A stretch of DNA of 64,000 bases from Schizosaccharomyces osmophilus (Eukaryota > Ascomycota > Schizosaccharomycetes > Schizosaccharomycetales > Schizosaccharomycetaceae), in the NCBI RefSeq assembly GCF_027921745.1, contig NC_079240.1, positions 985,001-1,049,000 of the forward strand, in the 5' to 3' direction. Below are positions 21,482 to 32,373 of this stretch, in pieces; position 1 is the first letter of the stretch; every line of letters starts with the position of its first letter. The position numbers and the translations under genes are program-made. The notes below the pieces were generated by a model. That model was given only the letters and a program-made list of their open reading frames with translations. It did no database searches and had not been told where the DNA came from.

Positions 21482-22993
21482 TTATTTCCCTTCCATGATC
21501 TCTTTTAAAGACCGTAAGTATGTAATTAGATCATTGACTGTTCCTTCTGGATTTTCAAATTGCCAAGAAATCATTTGTTCCATGATTGTCTTCAGCTCAG
21601 GGCCTGGTTTAATTTCCATCTTTTCAATGATTTGCTTTCCCTAATCACTGTTAGTATATAATACAGAAATAAACCTACATACGTCTAACAATGGTTTCAC
21701 TTCGTAGCTTTTTTGTAGGTTCTGATCGTAAATTAAGTTGTACAGCTTCGAGAACTTCTCAAACACGTTGGCTAACTGTGCATCTTCTTGTTTGCAGTAT
21801 GAGTATAAAAGGGAAGAAAGAAAAACAATAGTCCAATTTTTTCCAACCTGACGAATCACATTTCCGAGTTCGCTTCGAGAAGCCTTAGCTAAGTCGTTTG
21901 CTAGAGTATCAAACACATCAGCGTATAAACAGTTCGTATTTAGTTGAGTGACAACATGATTGTTTAGTTTTAAATTATCTCTAGCTAAAGCTGCTGGTAT
22001 ATAAGTTAGTTTCTTCTTTTGAATAATAGATTGCTGAGCCCAAGGAAGCAAAGCAGCGAACAGCCAAATAGAAAATCGGTCATCATCACTCAAGGATGGG
22101 ATTCTAGAAAAGAGTTCCTGAAATTGTTTAAAAAGATAGACCACGGATTCAGTGGCTTTTTGAGGAACTTCATTCTTTCCTTCGGGTACAGGGCCAAACA
22201 TAAAAGAGGATGCATTGGAGGAATATATTAGATGGAGTGAAAGATCTGGATTTGGTCCTCGCAACATTTTTTCAACTTCTTCACCGACACGTTCTTTACT
22301 GACCTTTATGTTAAAGGCTTTTTGGACTCCGAGATTTTGTATAGCATCATGAAGAGAAGGGTCAAGTGCAAAGTTAAATCTAGAAGCAAATCTTAAACCG
22401 CGCAGGATTCTGAGAGGGTCTTCTAAAAAGGATCGAATTGGTGAGATAGGTGTAACCAAATTTTTATTTTTTAAATCAGCGAATCCACGTTTCGTAATGT
22501 CCTCAATTTGTTCGCTTCGAATGTTATAAAACAAAGAGTTTACAGTAAAGTCACGACGGTAAGTATCTGTTTCTATGGTACCTTGTCGAACAACAGGAAT
22601 ACGACTCTTGTCGTCATAGGTTTCTTCTCGTAAACCGACAAAATCAATGTCTAATCCATAAAGCGTAAGTGTCGCTGTTTCTAAATGCTTGCTTTGGTCT
22701 GGATTGACAGTCAATTTTCCAATCGACTGTTTGTAAGGAACGGCAGTTTTTGGGTCCAACATATTTACATATTCCAAGATAGCTTTTGCAAAATCAATAC
22801 CGTTGATTTTCTTCAACGTTACATCTAAATCATCGCTAGAAAGCCCCAGCAGTTTATCACGTACCCAACCACCTGCTAAACGTACCTCAACATGTGCGTT
22901 TGTACCATGACCTTGTTCAATGAATTCGGCCGTTTTTTTTAAAAGATGAACAACACTTTTTTCTACATCACTCAGAATAAGTTTACTGGTCAT
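21482..22993 (-). CDS. tRNA nucleotidyltransferase (class II CCA/A-adding type, 2 exons)
   Basis: On the minus strand exon 1 is 22993-21683 and exon 2 is 21640-21482, giving 489 aa. The 42-bp intron (21641-21682) starts GTATGT, has CTAAC, and ends TTAG. Splicing adds GKQIIEKMEIKPGPELK and about 35 more residues, the usual helical C-terminal tail of the family. Catalytic motifs: LAGGWVRDKLLG with SSDDLDVTL (two metal-binding Asp), YRRDFTVNSLFYN, EDPLRILRGLRFASRF and SKERVGEEVEKML. The flexible loop (LREETYDDKSRIP) is present. The enzyme adds CCA, or part of it, to tRNA 3' ends. Fission yeast has two such genes that divide CC and A addition; this one occupies the place of SPCC645.10, which I recall as the A-adding one, but that split cannot be read from the sequence. 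It is convergent with mug117, with 80 bp between the stops. Confidence 0.9.
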
Positions 22994-23341
22994 TCTCTTG
23001 TAGTTTTGCTAGGTTCTATTTGAGATTGATAAGTTTTCAGATATCCATAAGTCAGACGTCGTCAAAGATTGAGTAGTAGACAAACTTGTTTGAGTAGTAG
23101 TATTTGATGCCCGAAGGGTTTGATTTTGAGATAGAAAAAGAATAAAATTACTTTCTGTAATTATTTTAATTATAAAATCAGTATTGTACCATAGTCATTA
23201 TCTGATCAAATGCTGCGGGAATATGAAGGAGCATATGTAAGGGAAGAAGAAACGAAAATAAGGAAATGACAAAAGAGAAGGGAAGAGAGTACGGGGAAAA
23301 TGTATTCTTTTTTGGAACGAAACCATAGGGGCTTAAGGAGC
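22994..23341. other. Intergenic region between mrpl37 and the tRNA nucleotidyltransferase gene
   Basis: This 348-bp spacer serves as the 3' region of mrpl37 and the promoter of the nucleotidyltransferase gene, both on minus. No motif or RNA gene was recognised. Confidence 0.5.
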
Positions 23342-23713
23342 TTATTTCTTTTTCAAAAAGTTGGAAGTACGAATTGCGTTCTTGCGGGAGCGACTTAAAG
23401 CAGCACTAGTGTCTGAAGCAGGAGCATCTAATAGAGTCCAAAGCCATTCTGGATATTCATGATCCTCTTTGGCTACAGGGTCAATGCCTCCGGCTTTGAT
23501 ATTGAGGTTTTTGAGAATTGTACCAGCCAGTACGGAACTAGCAGGATGGGAAGGCGAAGAACCATCGCTTGTATCTTTGTTGACTTCAGTCTTTTTTTGG
23601 GTTTCATTTTGTACTAACTGAGAACAATGAAACTCTCGACGAAAACAGCTATTCGCGACTAACGGCAAAGCAGATCGCTGAACAAGAATACGAGATGAAC
23701 GAAGGCAAAGCAT
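23342..23713 (-). CDS. mrpl37: Mitochondrial ribosomal protein of the large subunit, mL54/Mrpl37 family
   Basis: Single exon, 123 aa. The first 30 residues are basic, Ser/Arg-rich and free of acidic residues (LRSSRILVQRSALPLVANSCFRR), a mitochondrial targeting peptide. The conserved core follows: VLAGTILKNLNIKAGGIDPVAKEDHEYPEWLW, with the family hallmark YP-x-WLW, then a basic tail ending FLKKK. mL54 is a small protein of the mitochondrial 54S subunit. Length and position match S. pombe mrpl37 (SPCC645.09). Confidence 0.88.
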   Translation of the reverse strand: MLCLRSSRILVQRSALPLVANSCFRREFHCSQLVQNETQKKTEVNKDTSDGSSPSHPASSVLAGTILKNLNIKAGGIDPVAKEDHEYPEWLWTLLDAPASDTSAALSRSRKNAIRTSNFLKKK

Positions 23714-24389
23714 AGCTTAGTATCTTGTGTGAGATTTAATAAAAGAGGAAAAGTAAAAAAGAAAGTATGTTGTCTTGAAACGGACGGCTTTAAAAAACCC
23801 AAGCAATTAAACTCTGCGAAATCCCAGAATCCGATGAAATCAAGAAGAAAAAAATACCAAAGCAAAATGTAATTCAATAGTTTTCAAATTAAAAATCCCC
23901 AAAAAATTCGTTAAGCCCAAATTTAAAGGTTCTCTTGAAGAGCTAACGATAGTAGTTCGTAGTCTATAGGACAAGTCGAAAGGGTAGTATTCATCAATCC
24001 CAAAAACGCGAGAAAAGAGACAAAAATATCAAAACCATTGCATTGAAGTAAACAGAAGAACTTTATATCATGTTTTTCTCCATGAAACGTCGAAAACGCG
24101 ACGCAAACCATTTCTTTACAAAAAAGCAAATAAGCAAGTCCCGAGGCGTGTTTCCATTCCGCTTATTTTCCTTTTAGTTTTTCTTTTATTCAAAATAACT
24201 CTTAGAGAGTCTCTTTCTTTCTTTTTAACCAATTTCTTGCTATTGCAAGTTACTCTGGAATCAAAACAATAAACACCATAAAGAACGAAATTACAGCTAC
24301 AAAGAACAAGAGAAAATGCTTCCTTCTTTATTGTAGCGAATTGTGTGTAACGGAGTTCTTTTAATTCAAAAATAAAAAGAATTTCTTGA
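23714..24389. other. Intergenic region between tRNA-Ser and mrpl37
   Basis: This is 676 bp of AT-rich sequence. The short minus-strand frames here (about 60-70 aa) have no recognisable content. On minus, T-runs directly after tRNA-Ser (plus positions 24363-24383) should terminate RNA polymerase III. A forkhead core GTAAACAG is at about 24048. Nothing else is seen. Confidence 0.5.
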
Positions 24390-24484
24390 CGACAACGGCA
24401 GGATTCGAACCTGCGCTCCCAGAGGGAATCCGCTGGGCTACTTGATAGCAGGCGAACGCCTTAAAACCACTCGGCCACGTTGTC
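24390..24484 (-). tRNA. tRNA-Ser(GCU) with an 11-nt intron
   Basis: Read on minus, the acceptor 5' strand GACAACG pairs with CGTTGTC, followed by a G discriminator. A box (TGGCCGAGTGG) and B box (GGTTCGAATCC) are present, and a long variable arm (TTCCC..GGGAG) marks a class II serine tRNA. The anticodon stem TTCGC pairs with GCGGA; the 18 nt between are a 7-nt loop CTGCTA..A with anticodon GCT plus an 11-nt intron one base 3' of the anticodon. A TATATATA element lies 29-36 bp upstream (plus 24513-24520), typical for fission-yeast tRNA genes. Confidence 0.93.
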
Positions 24485-25508
24485 TTAACCTGCTTTTAAC
24501 AGTAAAAAGCAATATATATAAGGTATTTAGGTATGAAATAACAGTAGTAACTATATATAAGCAAAAGAATTAAACTGGGTAGCTGATTTTGACCATTGTT
24601 TGGTAATGGTATTGATTGGATTTTATTTATACTGCTTTTTTCTCAAATTCTAAAGACTGAAGACGCTTTTGCACAAAAATGCAACTCATAGGTTGAGTCT
24701 GGTAAAGTTTCACTCGGTATACGTGACTTCGTATGTAGAATGAGAATAAGTCTTATCCGTTTATGATAAAAATATCAAATGATTGTTGTTCATGTGTTTT
24801 TCTTGAACAAGCGAAATGATCGTTTCATACAGTATTGTACAGACCATCTTCTAAAAAAATGGAGATCCTATTAAAGAGGTTTCCTTAGAAAATGGCAGCA
24901 GGAAAAGGATATTTTCGAATTCTGATTTCCTTTCCAGTGAAAAAATTAGCTGAAATGCTGATTTTTTAAAAAGGAAGAAGCTTAATCATTTAACTAGTCC
25001 TCTCATTGAGGAATACAGCAGACTAGGGGACCGTTTATAGCTGTAAACAAACCACGAAAAAGCAGGAGCACTCTTTATTCTTTTAGGCAAAGAAAATCAA
25101 ACAAGTATTGTTATTTTGAACATAAATTGACAGATTTGCTGGTCAAGTTCGGTGCTATATTTCCTCGTGTGTATATCCCCACATAAGCAACCGTGTATTC
25201 TATGGTACACATGCAGCAAAAAAGAAAAAGAGAGAGAGATTCAATAAAACCAATTTAAAAATTGCAATCCTACCTCGTAAAAGTAAAAGTAAGCCACAAA
25301 GAACGCAAATCCACCAAGAAAGCACATCTTATATTTCTAGGATTATCGTACTTACAAAAGAGTCTATACGCCAATTATCTTTTGCATTCTTCGACTAAAC
25401 TATTCTTATTTTTGTTCCTTTTCTACTGTCTTTCTATTGTATAAAAGCGGCTACGTTTCCACCATCTAATCATTCCATCCTTTACCAAAACCTTCCATTC
25501 ATAAGAAA
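24485..25508. other. 1.0-kb gene-free region between tRNA-Ser and snd1
   Basis: No coding frame or RNA gene was recognised. It contains the tRNA-Ser upstream TATA, a forkhead core GTAAACAAAC at 25043-25052, and the snd1 TATA (TATAAAAG, 25440-25447). I looked for LTR ends near the tRNA and saw none. Confidence 0.5.
25440..25447 (+). promoter_or_regulatory. TATA box of snd1
   Basis: TATAAAAG lies about 65 bp before the snd1 ATG, a normal spacing for a short fission-yeast 5' leader. It is a sequence match only. Confidence 0.5.
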
Positions 25509-28130
25509 ATGAGTGAATATGTATCTTCTATGATTAAATACGCTCATAGCGGTGATAGTTTTACTATTTTGGTAAAGAATACCTTGAAACAAATCAACGA
25601 AAAGCAGTTTTCTCTTGCTTACATTGACTGCCCTCGTTTTCGGAAAGAAGGTGACGAGCCCTTTGCTTTTGAGGCTCAAGAACATGCACGACGTCTTGTT
25701 GTAGGACGCCCTGCTTCAACATGTACGTTCAATGTTGCTCCCACTACCAAGCGTGAATACGGTTGCATCCGTACTGATGATTTGGATCTGACTGAATCTT
25801 TATTACGCGCTGGTCTAGCCAAGCTTCGTCCTGAAGCAGTTCGTAGAGAATCCGCTCATGAAAACCCCTATTTCAAAGGTTTAGAGGAAGCTCAAAGCGC
25901 TGCTCAAGAAAGCAAACTTGGTGTATGGAGTAATCTAGAAGATGCTGTTCAAACAGAAAAGGCCGTCCCCGCTGATATTCCAAAATTCATGAAACGAAAC
26001 CAAAAGAAGAAATTGAAAGGTGTTATTGAAAATATCCGTGATGGCGATCAATTGCGGGTGCGCCTTCTCTTGAAGCCCAGACGCCATCAGTACATTAATG
26101 TTTCACTTGCTGGTGTCCGTTGTCCTCGGGCTACTCATACCTATGGTGACCAACCACCTACCGAAGAAGAGCCTTTTGGCAATGCTGCAAGACAATTTGT
26201 CGAAACAAGACTTTTACAAAGAAACGTGGTTATTGAATTGTTGGGTGTGACACCAAACAACACTGGCTTCATCGCGAACGTACTCCATCCCGCAGGAAAC
26301 ATTGCACACGTGCTGCTTTCTGGTGGTCTTGGCCGTGTCGCCGACCTTCATAGCATCAATCTTGGTCCAGAAGCCATGCAGAATTTGCGTGCTATTGAAC
26401 GTAAAGCGAAGACGAGCAATTTAGGGATTTGGAAGAATGTTAAGTTACCCAATGTTGGCTCACTTTCTCTCCGCGACTATTCAGGCACCGTTTCTCGTGT
26501 GATATCCACCGATACTCTTGAAGTACGTCGCGATGATGGTTCAGATGCTAGACTCCAACTCAGCAGTATACGCCATCCCAGACCCTCCAACGAGAAAGAA
26601 GCTCCTTATCAATTTGATGCCCGTGAATTCTTCCGTAAGAAAACTGTCGGCAAGCGAGTTAATGTTTCTCTTGATTTTGTTCGTCCTGCCCAAAACGGAT
26701 TACCCGAGATTAATGCTTGCACTGTTACTTTGAGTGATGGAACAAACCTTGCTATGCTGGCCGTTGAAAATGGTTATGCTTCCGTTTTGAGACACAGAGC
26801 TGATGATGTTGATCGTTCTCCATTTTATGATCATCTGATTCAAGCCGAAAAAAGTGCTCAAGAAGCTAAGAAAGGCATGTGGTCTGGAAAGAAGCCTCGA
26901 TACGACGCAATCGTTAACGCTTCAGAAACTCCTTTAAAATCTCGCCAGTACCTTTCATCCCTTCAAAGAAACAGAAAGCTTCCTGTAGTTATCGATAACG
27001 TTATTAGTGGTTCGCGCTTCCGCTGTTTCTGTCCAAAGGAAAACTGTTTCTTTATGTTTGCTTGTGCTGGAATTCGTACCCCTCGAACTGCTCGTAATGC
27101 CCAAGACAAGGAAGAGCCTTTTGCAACTGAATCTTTCAACCTTGCTAAATCATTATTACAACAGGAGGTCGAAGTTGAAGTTCTTTCGGTCGACAATAAC
27201 TCTTGTTTCTTGGGTGATTTGATTGTCAATCGAACCTCTAATTTTGCTTTAAATTTATTGACCGATGGCTTGGCCTGGTGTCAAGGTTATTCTAACCAAT
27301 CAAACGTTCAATATAACCAATACCATGATGCTGAATTCTCTTCAAAGGAAAAGAAAATTGGTATGTGGCATAATTATGCACCTGAAGTAGCCCAGAAAAA
27401 GACCGAGGTACCTTCTAATCCTGCTACTCCTGAACCAATGTATTTGGATGTTGCACTTAGTGATATTGCTGATGATGGAAAGTTTTCATTCCAAGTTGCT
27501 GGCCCCAACATTCAAGAGTTAGAAAACTTGATGTCCGAGCTCTCCGATCATAAAAAAACCGCTCGATCATTGGATCACTATAATGTAGGAATGAACGTTG
27601 CTGCTATTTCTACTCTTGATAATGCAATCTATCGTGGAAAAATTTTGCGTTGTAACAGAGAAAATCTGAATGCTGACGTTTTGTTGTACGACTACGGCAG
27701 TGTCGAACAAATTCCTTTCAAAAATTTGCTTGCGCTTCCTGAAAAATTCTCAAAGTTGAAGCCCCAAGCTCAACTTTCCCGTCTTACATTTGTCCAGCTT
27801 CCCCCTTCTAACTCTGATTATTACGAAGATGCCAGGCTCGTTTTTAGTGAGCTTGCTATGAACAAAGGCCTCGTTGCTAAGATCGATGGAAAGACAGACA
27901 ATGTTGCTTCTGTAACTCTTTACAACCCCAGTGATGGCGCTGATTTTTCGGACTGTATCAACACCCAGTTGGTTGCCCTTGGTATGGCTAGTGTTACGCC
28001 TAAAAGAAAACTAGCACCATTTGAGAAAGATACTGCTAGCCTGAACATTTTGCAAGATTGCCAGCAACAAGCACGCCTTAATCATATTGGCATGTGGGTA
28101 TATGGTGACCCTCTCGAATACGAGGAATAA
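25509..28130 (+). CDS. snd1: Snd1, Tudor-staphylococcal nuclease (Tudor-SN) protein
   Basis: Single exon, 873 aa. Four staphylococcal-nuclease-like OB repeats are visible (about residues 5-140, 165-310, 320-470 and 490-625). Each has the recurring pattern: an N-terminal strand with V..V..GD or SG, an internal PR or ..R.P block, an E-PF/A-x-EA-type turn, and an LGxW or GMW end. A Tudor domain follows (about 690-745, with YRGKILRC and DYGSVEQI), interrupting a fifth partial SN repeat that ends HIGMWVYGDP. The family binds RNA and acts in RNA stability, splicing and stress granules. The gene matches S. pombe SPCC645.08c in position. Confidence 0.94.
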   Translation: MSEYVSSMIKYAHSGDSFTILVKNTLKQINEKQFSLAYIDCPRFRKEGDEPFAFEAQEHARRLVVGRPASTCTFNVAPTTKREYGCIRTDDLDLTESLLRAGLAKLRPEAVRRESAHENPYFKGLEEAQSAAQESKLGVWSNLEDAVQTEKAVPADIPKFMKRNQKKKLKGVIENIRDGDQLRVRLLLKPRRHQYINVSLAGVRCPRATHTYGDQPPTEEEPFGNAARQFVETRLLQRNVVIELLGVTPNNTGFIANVLHPAGNIAHVLLSGGLGRVADLHSINLGPEAMQNLRAIERKAKTSNLGIWKNVKLPNVGSLSLRDYSGTVSRVISTDTLEVRRDDGSDARLQLSSIRHPRPSNEKEAPYQFDAREFFRKKTVGKRVNVSLDFVRPAQNGLPEINACTVTLSDGTNLAMLAVENGYASVLRHRADDVDRSPFYDHLIQAEKSAQEAKKGMWSGKKPRYDAIVNASETPLKSRQYLSSLQRNRKLPVVIDNVISGSRFRCFCPKENCFFMFACAGIRTPRTARNAQDKEEPFATESFNLAKSLLQQEVEVEVLSVDNNSCFLGDLIVNRTSNFALNLLTDGLAWCQGYSNQSNVQYNQYHDAEFSSKEKKIGMWHNYAPEVAQKKTEVPSNPATPEPMYLDVALSDIADDGKFSFQVAGPNIQELENLMSELSDHKKTARSLDHYNVGMNVAAISTLDNAIYRGKILRCNRENLNADVLLYDYGSVEQIPFKNLLALPEKFSKLKPQAQLSRLTFVQLPPSNSDYYEDARLVFSELAMNKGLVAKIDGKTDNVASVTLYNPSDGADFSDCINTQLVALGMASVTPKRKLAPFEKDTASLNILQDCQQQARLNHIGMWVYGDPLEYEE

Positions 28131-28380
28131 AAAGTTTAGACTTTATGTTTAACGTTCTTTTTTACTTTTTGCTTCATAACATCCATTCTTTTTTGTGATA
28201 CCCGACGAATTACTAGTATTATTTACGACAAATTTATGCAAGCACAAAAACTTTTTATTCATCATTAAATTCATGCACCTTTAAAAACTAGATCTCGAAT
28301 AAAACATGAACCTAAATGTAACCCATAAAAAAATTAAACCTAAATAAATAGAACGAATGACATCGTTTTCATCATAATCC

Positions 28381-31300
28381 TCATTTGCTTGGAGTCAAAG
28401 CTTCGTTTACATGTACATTTGCATCGGCACTGGTAAGTCGAAGGGAACAGACGACACTTGTGTCAACATTATCTCTACGCTGATCACAAGCATAGAAAAT
28501 CTCACCGCCTTCTCCTAATTTTCCTCGTCCATCGGCAAGCAATCTGATATTATTACCGGGAATAACATGCACTAGTTCTGACGTTTCCACATGCCTAACT
28601 TCAATGAAAGTAGGCTCAAATGCTAGTATATATGGATAACTAAGAGCAAAGTTTTGAGGAGTGCCTTCCCAGACGACAAACCAAGTAGATCGAGAACGCC
28701 ATCCATCTCGATTCACAAAGAATGCGAATTGAGTATAACATAACAGAAATTCACCACCATTCATGCGATATATAGCAATTGGTTTCACATTTTCCTTGCG
28801 TTCGACAAATTCAAGCGACGTATCTGCAGGATCTAGAAGGGATTGAGTTTCTAGATTGTCAAGACTAACAACCTCAAAACCTCTTGTACATCCTACGCAA
28901 AGCTTATTCTTAAGGAAATGTACTGAAGTTGACTCTGTAGGGATGTAAAGTTCCTTAATTATTCGTAAAGGGTCTTGGTTTACTGCCAATAGCTTTTTAA
29001 AACTGGGCATGTTCTTTCCTTTAGCGAGATGTGGCACTGGTTCGAAGACTTTAATTGTAGCACTTAAAACCGAACTTTTAACTGCACAAACCAAGACTTG
29101 CCCGAGGCATATGCCAACACGGAAAAAGGTAGTATGCCCGCAAACTTTCCTAGGCTTTTTTGGAGCCTGATTTGAATCTGCCTCTATCATTTCTAATGGA
29201 TAGGAGTACAATGTTTTGTCAGATAACAAAAGTAGTAAATTGAATTCTTCAATAACTTCCAACTGAAATACATTGGACATATTGAGAGCTCGGACAGGCT
29301 TAAACTGAAGAAGAGTATTAGACTTACGAAGCGACACATATACGCCATAATCAGTTCCGTACAGCAACCGACGACCACTATCATAAACACCAATTGCATT
29401 GACTTTGTTATCACCAACGAAGAAATCGGATGATACCGTTACAGTCTCAAACCACTGACTTCTGTGTTGCAACAAAGTTTGCTGGCGATCAATATGTTCT
29501 AACCATTTATCACGACCTACTTCTGTTGAAGCATAAAGAGTGATTTCATATCCTCCCCTACCTAAAAGTTGCAAACTGAAAGGATGTAATCTTCCTGGCG
29601 GCTTTCCATTTGCAACTTTCGAGATCGCTGCAAGTTGACTCTTGTTAGAATAGGGAATTCGTGTTCCAGCTTCATCAAGTAAATATTGCTGCAAGAGCAA
29701 CAAAGGTATTGGTCTCTGGTAGACTTTGAATATTTCCCTTTTGTTAATAATTTTAGGCTTCACTATTAGCAGTGCATGGTCGAACAAAAACATGCTAACA
29801 TCCGAACTAGAATCCAAAGCACTAGAAGCTGCACTCCTTTTTTTAAGTGGTCCTTTAAAAATAAGCTGTCTATTGGCATCTAGAAGATGTAAATCATAAT
29901 GCTCTCCAGGCTTAAACACGAGCTGTTGATTTAAATGGAAGAGATTAAACTGGTTTTCGGCCTTTCCACTTTCTAAATTAAGACGAGAAAGGAATCCCCT
30001 GACAATACCCACTACTTTCGGTATATCCTGCTTATCAGGATTTCCCTCTTCAGTATACTTTAATACGGCCTCCAAAAGTAAAGGATACCTTGCTAATCGA
30101 GTAGTTGGTTTTGTTAAATATCCGTTTAACTCTAGTTTCCGAGACTCCTTCATTCGCTCAACATCGTAAACAAATTTGGCGAAAGCCGGATTGTTAGACT
30201 TCTCCTTTTCAAATTCGTACTTTCCGTATAATTGCCCGGCACCATAACGTATAAAAGGCTCGAATTTTGGCACATGCTCTAAAAACACATCGGCGATGTT
30301 ATCAACAATAGGTTTATAATTTTGTCTTCGGGTTAAAGCTTCAGCAAGTTTGGAGTTCACAGCTTGAACCTCTAGTGCGTTCAAAAAAACAGTACGAATA
30401 AACTTTTCTTTTTTCCGTTCATGTATACAGTTCGAAGCCCAAAGAGGTTTTATCCAATAATCACGTAAATATTCCAAATCCTTGACAAAGTCTCTCTCAG
30501 TATAAATAACCTCGCAAATTACTTCTTGCCTTTTTCGCTCACGTTCACTAACGCTGTTCGCAATTTCTTTAGAAACGCTATGAATCCATAACTTCTGTTC
30601 TTTGTCATCAAAAGTTAAGGATGATGACTGTTCAGCATTAGCACGCATCTTAGCAAACATGCGGTGCTGTTGTTCTAAGCGACGTGGACAAGAAATAGAA
30701 TAGCAAGGGTGATCTTTAGCACAGGTAGGAGAATAACAGCGAGTTAACAAAGTGAAAACACCATTGGGAAACCGTACATCTTCAATGGCTGAGGTAGAAT
30801 TTTGTATACCTGAATCATAATCTTCATTATAATCACGAGAAAAACGGTCCTTTGGGGAAGCTGCATCATGAGAAATAAGCCGACGGTAATTGATGCCTTG
30901 AAACTGGTAAATTTCTCGATGGGAATCACGAAGTCGATGGTCATATGTAACATCATGAATAAATTTCTGTGCGTCTAATGATCTACCAACAAGCAAAGCT
31001 AAGGTACGATCTGAGGTATGAATTATTCCCATAAGAAGTGCTACTGCGTAGTCTCCCGTAAAAGCATTGGAATAAACAAGGCCATCTTTGGAAATATCAT
31101 TAAGTTGTACTCGTGCCACCAATTCTTCAGCAACACGGGAAAGTATAGCTGCATATACTTTACGCCTTTTCTTAAGCTTTCCAGCAGGGGAGCTCCTTTC
31201 AGATGGAGTGAATGCAGTAGGACTGGAAGGATGAGTTGAAGGTTCAGAAATAGTTGCCGAATCGGATGACTTGTACGAACTTAAAGTGTAGGAACGCGCG

Positions 31301-32373
31301 GTAGCCTCAGCATGCAGGCGTTTCTGCTTCATAGCCTCCAAGTGTGCAATACTAGCATGATCAAAGGAATGATTTCTAGGATTTCTTTGTTGAGGAGGTA
31401 CAATTCTAAGATTACTTGCCGGAGGACCGCGGACGGGAACTGATGCAGAAGAAATGGGTCTTGATATCGCGGGCTTGGAATAGGGCGGCGACGGAGAAGA
31501 AGGATGAGCAGGCGTACTTGTTCTGCTCGGTTGAGATTCTACCGCGGGAGACATCGTAACAGGAAAGTTAAACCCAGAAGTCATAGTAGAGGCCGGTGAT
31601 ACCGGACTGGAAGATGAGAAAGAAGGTTGACGATTTGTTGCATACAAAGAGCCAGCTTCCGGTTGCTTTGAAGGTGGATCCGTACCTTGACGAACATTCA
31701 TGCTAGCAACTGAAGAAGACCCGAGTGGATTTTGAGGATTCTGAAAGGAAGCGTGGCTTGACTGCATGCTATTGCTTCTAGATTCGACTACTGAAGCAGC
31801 ATTCAAGGTCATACCCGATTCTTCATACAGTTCAGGTTCGACCACGGCACTGGCTATTGAGTTTTGCCGTTCAGAGGTAATGGGGCTATGTCCTTCAGGA
31901 GACGAAGCAAGCTTTGGTGTCGTGGAGTTAAAAGAGTCATTCCGGTTATAAGTAGAAGGGCCAGGGTGTTTATCGATTGCATTAGAAGCCGTTGAATCAT
32001 CATAAGAAGGAAGAGAAGGAGAAAACCCATAATCTCCTTTGATATTCAAGGGACTTGTAGGGTTACTAGTATTTATAAATGAGGGTGAATTATCATAATA
32101 ATCTACAATTTTTATAGGAGAAACCTCGGAGTATTGTTCGTGGGAGGGATCGGCCGCAATGGAAGTTTGCAAACTGGCAGTACGATTCGGCATCGGTTTC
32201 CGGGGGATCCTTCGATTTGAAGGGTTGACTGGTTTCTTCATACTAGCATCAATGCTTAGTACTGGACTACTAACAGCTCGAATAGGATCCCGTCTACGTG
32301 GAGCACCAAAAATTTCCTCGTATACACGAGAACCTTCATTTCCATCCAATGCATTGGGATGCCGATACTCCAT
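28381..32373 (-). CDS. rgf1: Rgf1, Rho1 guanine nucleotide exchange factor (DEP-DH-PH-CNH)
   Basis: Single exon, 1330 aa, about the size of S. pombe Rgf1. I start at the ATG at 32373 (MEYRHPNALDG) rather than the in-frame ATG 53 codons earlier, because the extra segment is unlike the family and would sit in the promoter. A Ser/Pro-rich N-terminal third (phospho-regulatory type) is followed by a DEP domain (about 408-488), a Rho-GEF DH domain (about 616-798, RQEVICEVIYTERDFVKDLEYL), PH (about 824-964) and a citron-homology CNH domain (about 990-1290). The protein activates Rho1 at growing tips to promote beta-glucan synthesis and cell integrity. It is divergent from its paralogue rgf3 across a 1.8-kb spacer. 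Confidence 0.95.
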   Translation of the reverse strand: MEYRHPNALDGNEGSRVYEEIFGAPRRRDPIRAVSSPVLSIDASMKKPVNPSNRRIPRKPMPNRTASLQTSIAADPSHEQYSEVSPIKIVDYYDNSPSFINTSNPTSPLNIKGDYGFSPSLPSYDDSTASNAIDKHPGPSTYNRNDSFNSTTPKLASSPEGHSPITSERQNSIASAVVEPELYEESGMTLNAASVVESRSNSMQSSHASFQNPQNPLGSSSVASMNVRQGTDPPSKQPEAGSLYATNRQPSFSSSSPVSPASTMTSGFNFPVTMSPAVESQPSRTSTPAHPSSPSPPYSKPAISRPISSASVPVRGPPASNLRIVPPQQRNPRNHSFDHASIAHLEAMKQKRLHAEATARSYTLSSYKSSDSATISEPSTHPSSPTAFTPSERSSPAGKLKKRRKVYAAILSRVAEELVARVQLNDISKDGLVYSNAFTGDYAVALLMGIIHTSDRTLALLVGRSLDAQKFIHDVTYDHRLRDSHREIYQFQGINYRRLISHDAASPKDRFSRDYNEDYDSGIQNSTSAIEDVRFPNGVFTLLTRCYSPTCAKDHPCYSISCPRRLEQQHRMFAKMRANAEQSSSLTFDDKEQKLWIHSVSKEIANSVSERERKRQEVICEVIYTERDFVKDLEYLRDYWIKPLWASNCIHERKKEKFIRTVFLNALEVQAVNSKLAEALTRRQNYKPIVDNIADVFLEHVPKFEPFIRYGAGQLYGKYEFEKEKSNNPAFAKFVYDVERMKESRKLELNGYLTKPTTRLARYPLLLEAVLKYTEEGNPDKQDIPKVVGIVRGFLSRLNLESGKAENQFNLFHLNQQLVFKPGEHYDLHLLDANRQLIFKGPLKKRSAASSALDSSSDVSMFLFDHALLIVKPKIINKREIFKVYQRPIPLLLLQQYLLDEAGTRIPYSNKSQLAAISKVANGKPPGRLHPFSLQLLGRGGYEITLYASTEVGRDKWLEHIDRQQTLLQHRSQWFETVTVSSDFFVGDNKVNAIGVYDSGRRLLYGTDYGVYVSLRKSNTLLQFKPVRALNMSNVFQLEVIEEFNLLLLLSDKTLYSYPLEMIEADSNQAPKKPRKVCGHTTFFRVGICLGQVLVCAVKSSVLSATIKVFEPVPHLAKGKNMPSFKKLLAVNQDPLRIIKELYIPTESTSVHFLKNKLCVGCTRGFEVVSLDNLETQSLLDPADTSLEFVERKENVKPIAIYRMNGGEFLLCYTQFAFFVNRDGWRSRSTWFVVWEGTPQNFALSYPYILAFEPTFIEVRHVETSELVHVIPGNNIRLLADGRGKLGEGGEIFYACDQRRDNVDTSVVCSLRLTSADANVHVNEALTPSK

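Noticed and set aside
24485-25439. LTR or other retroelement remnant next to tRNA-Ser
   Set aside because: tRNA flanks are favoured insertion sites, but no LTR-like ends, repeats or coding remains were seen here or near tRNA-Cys.
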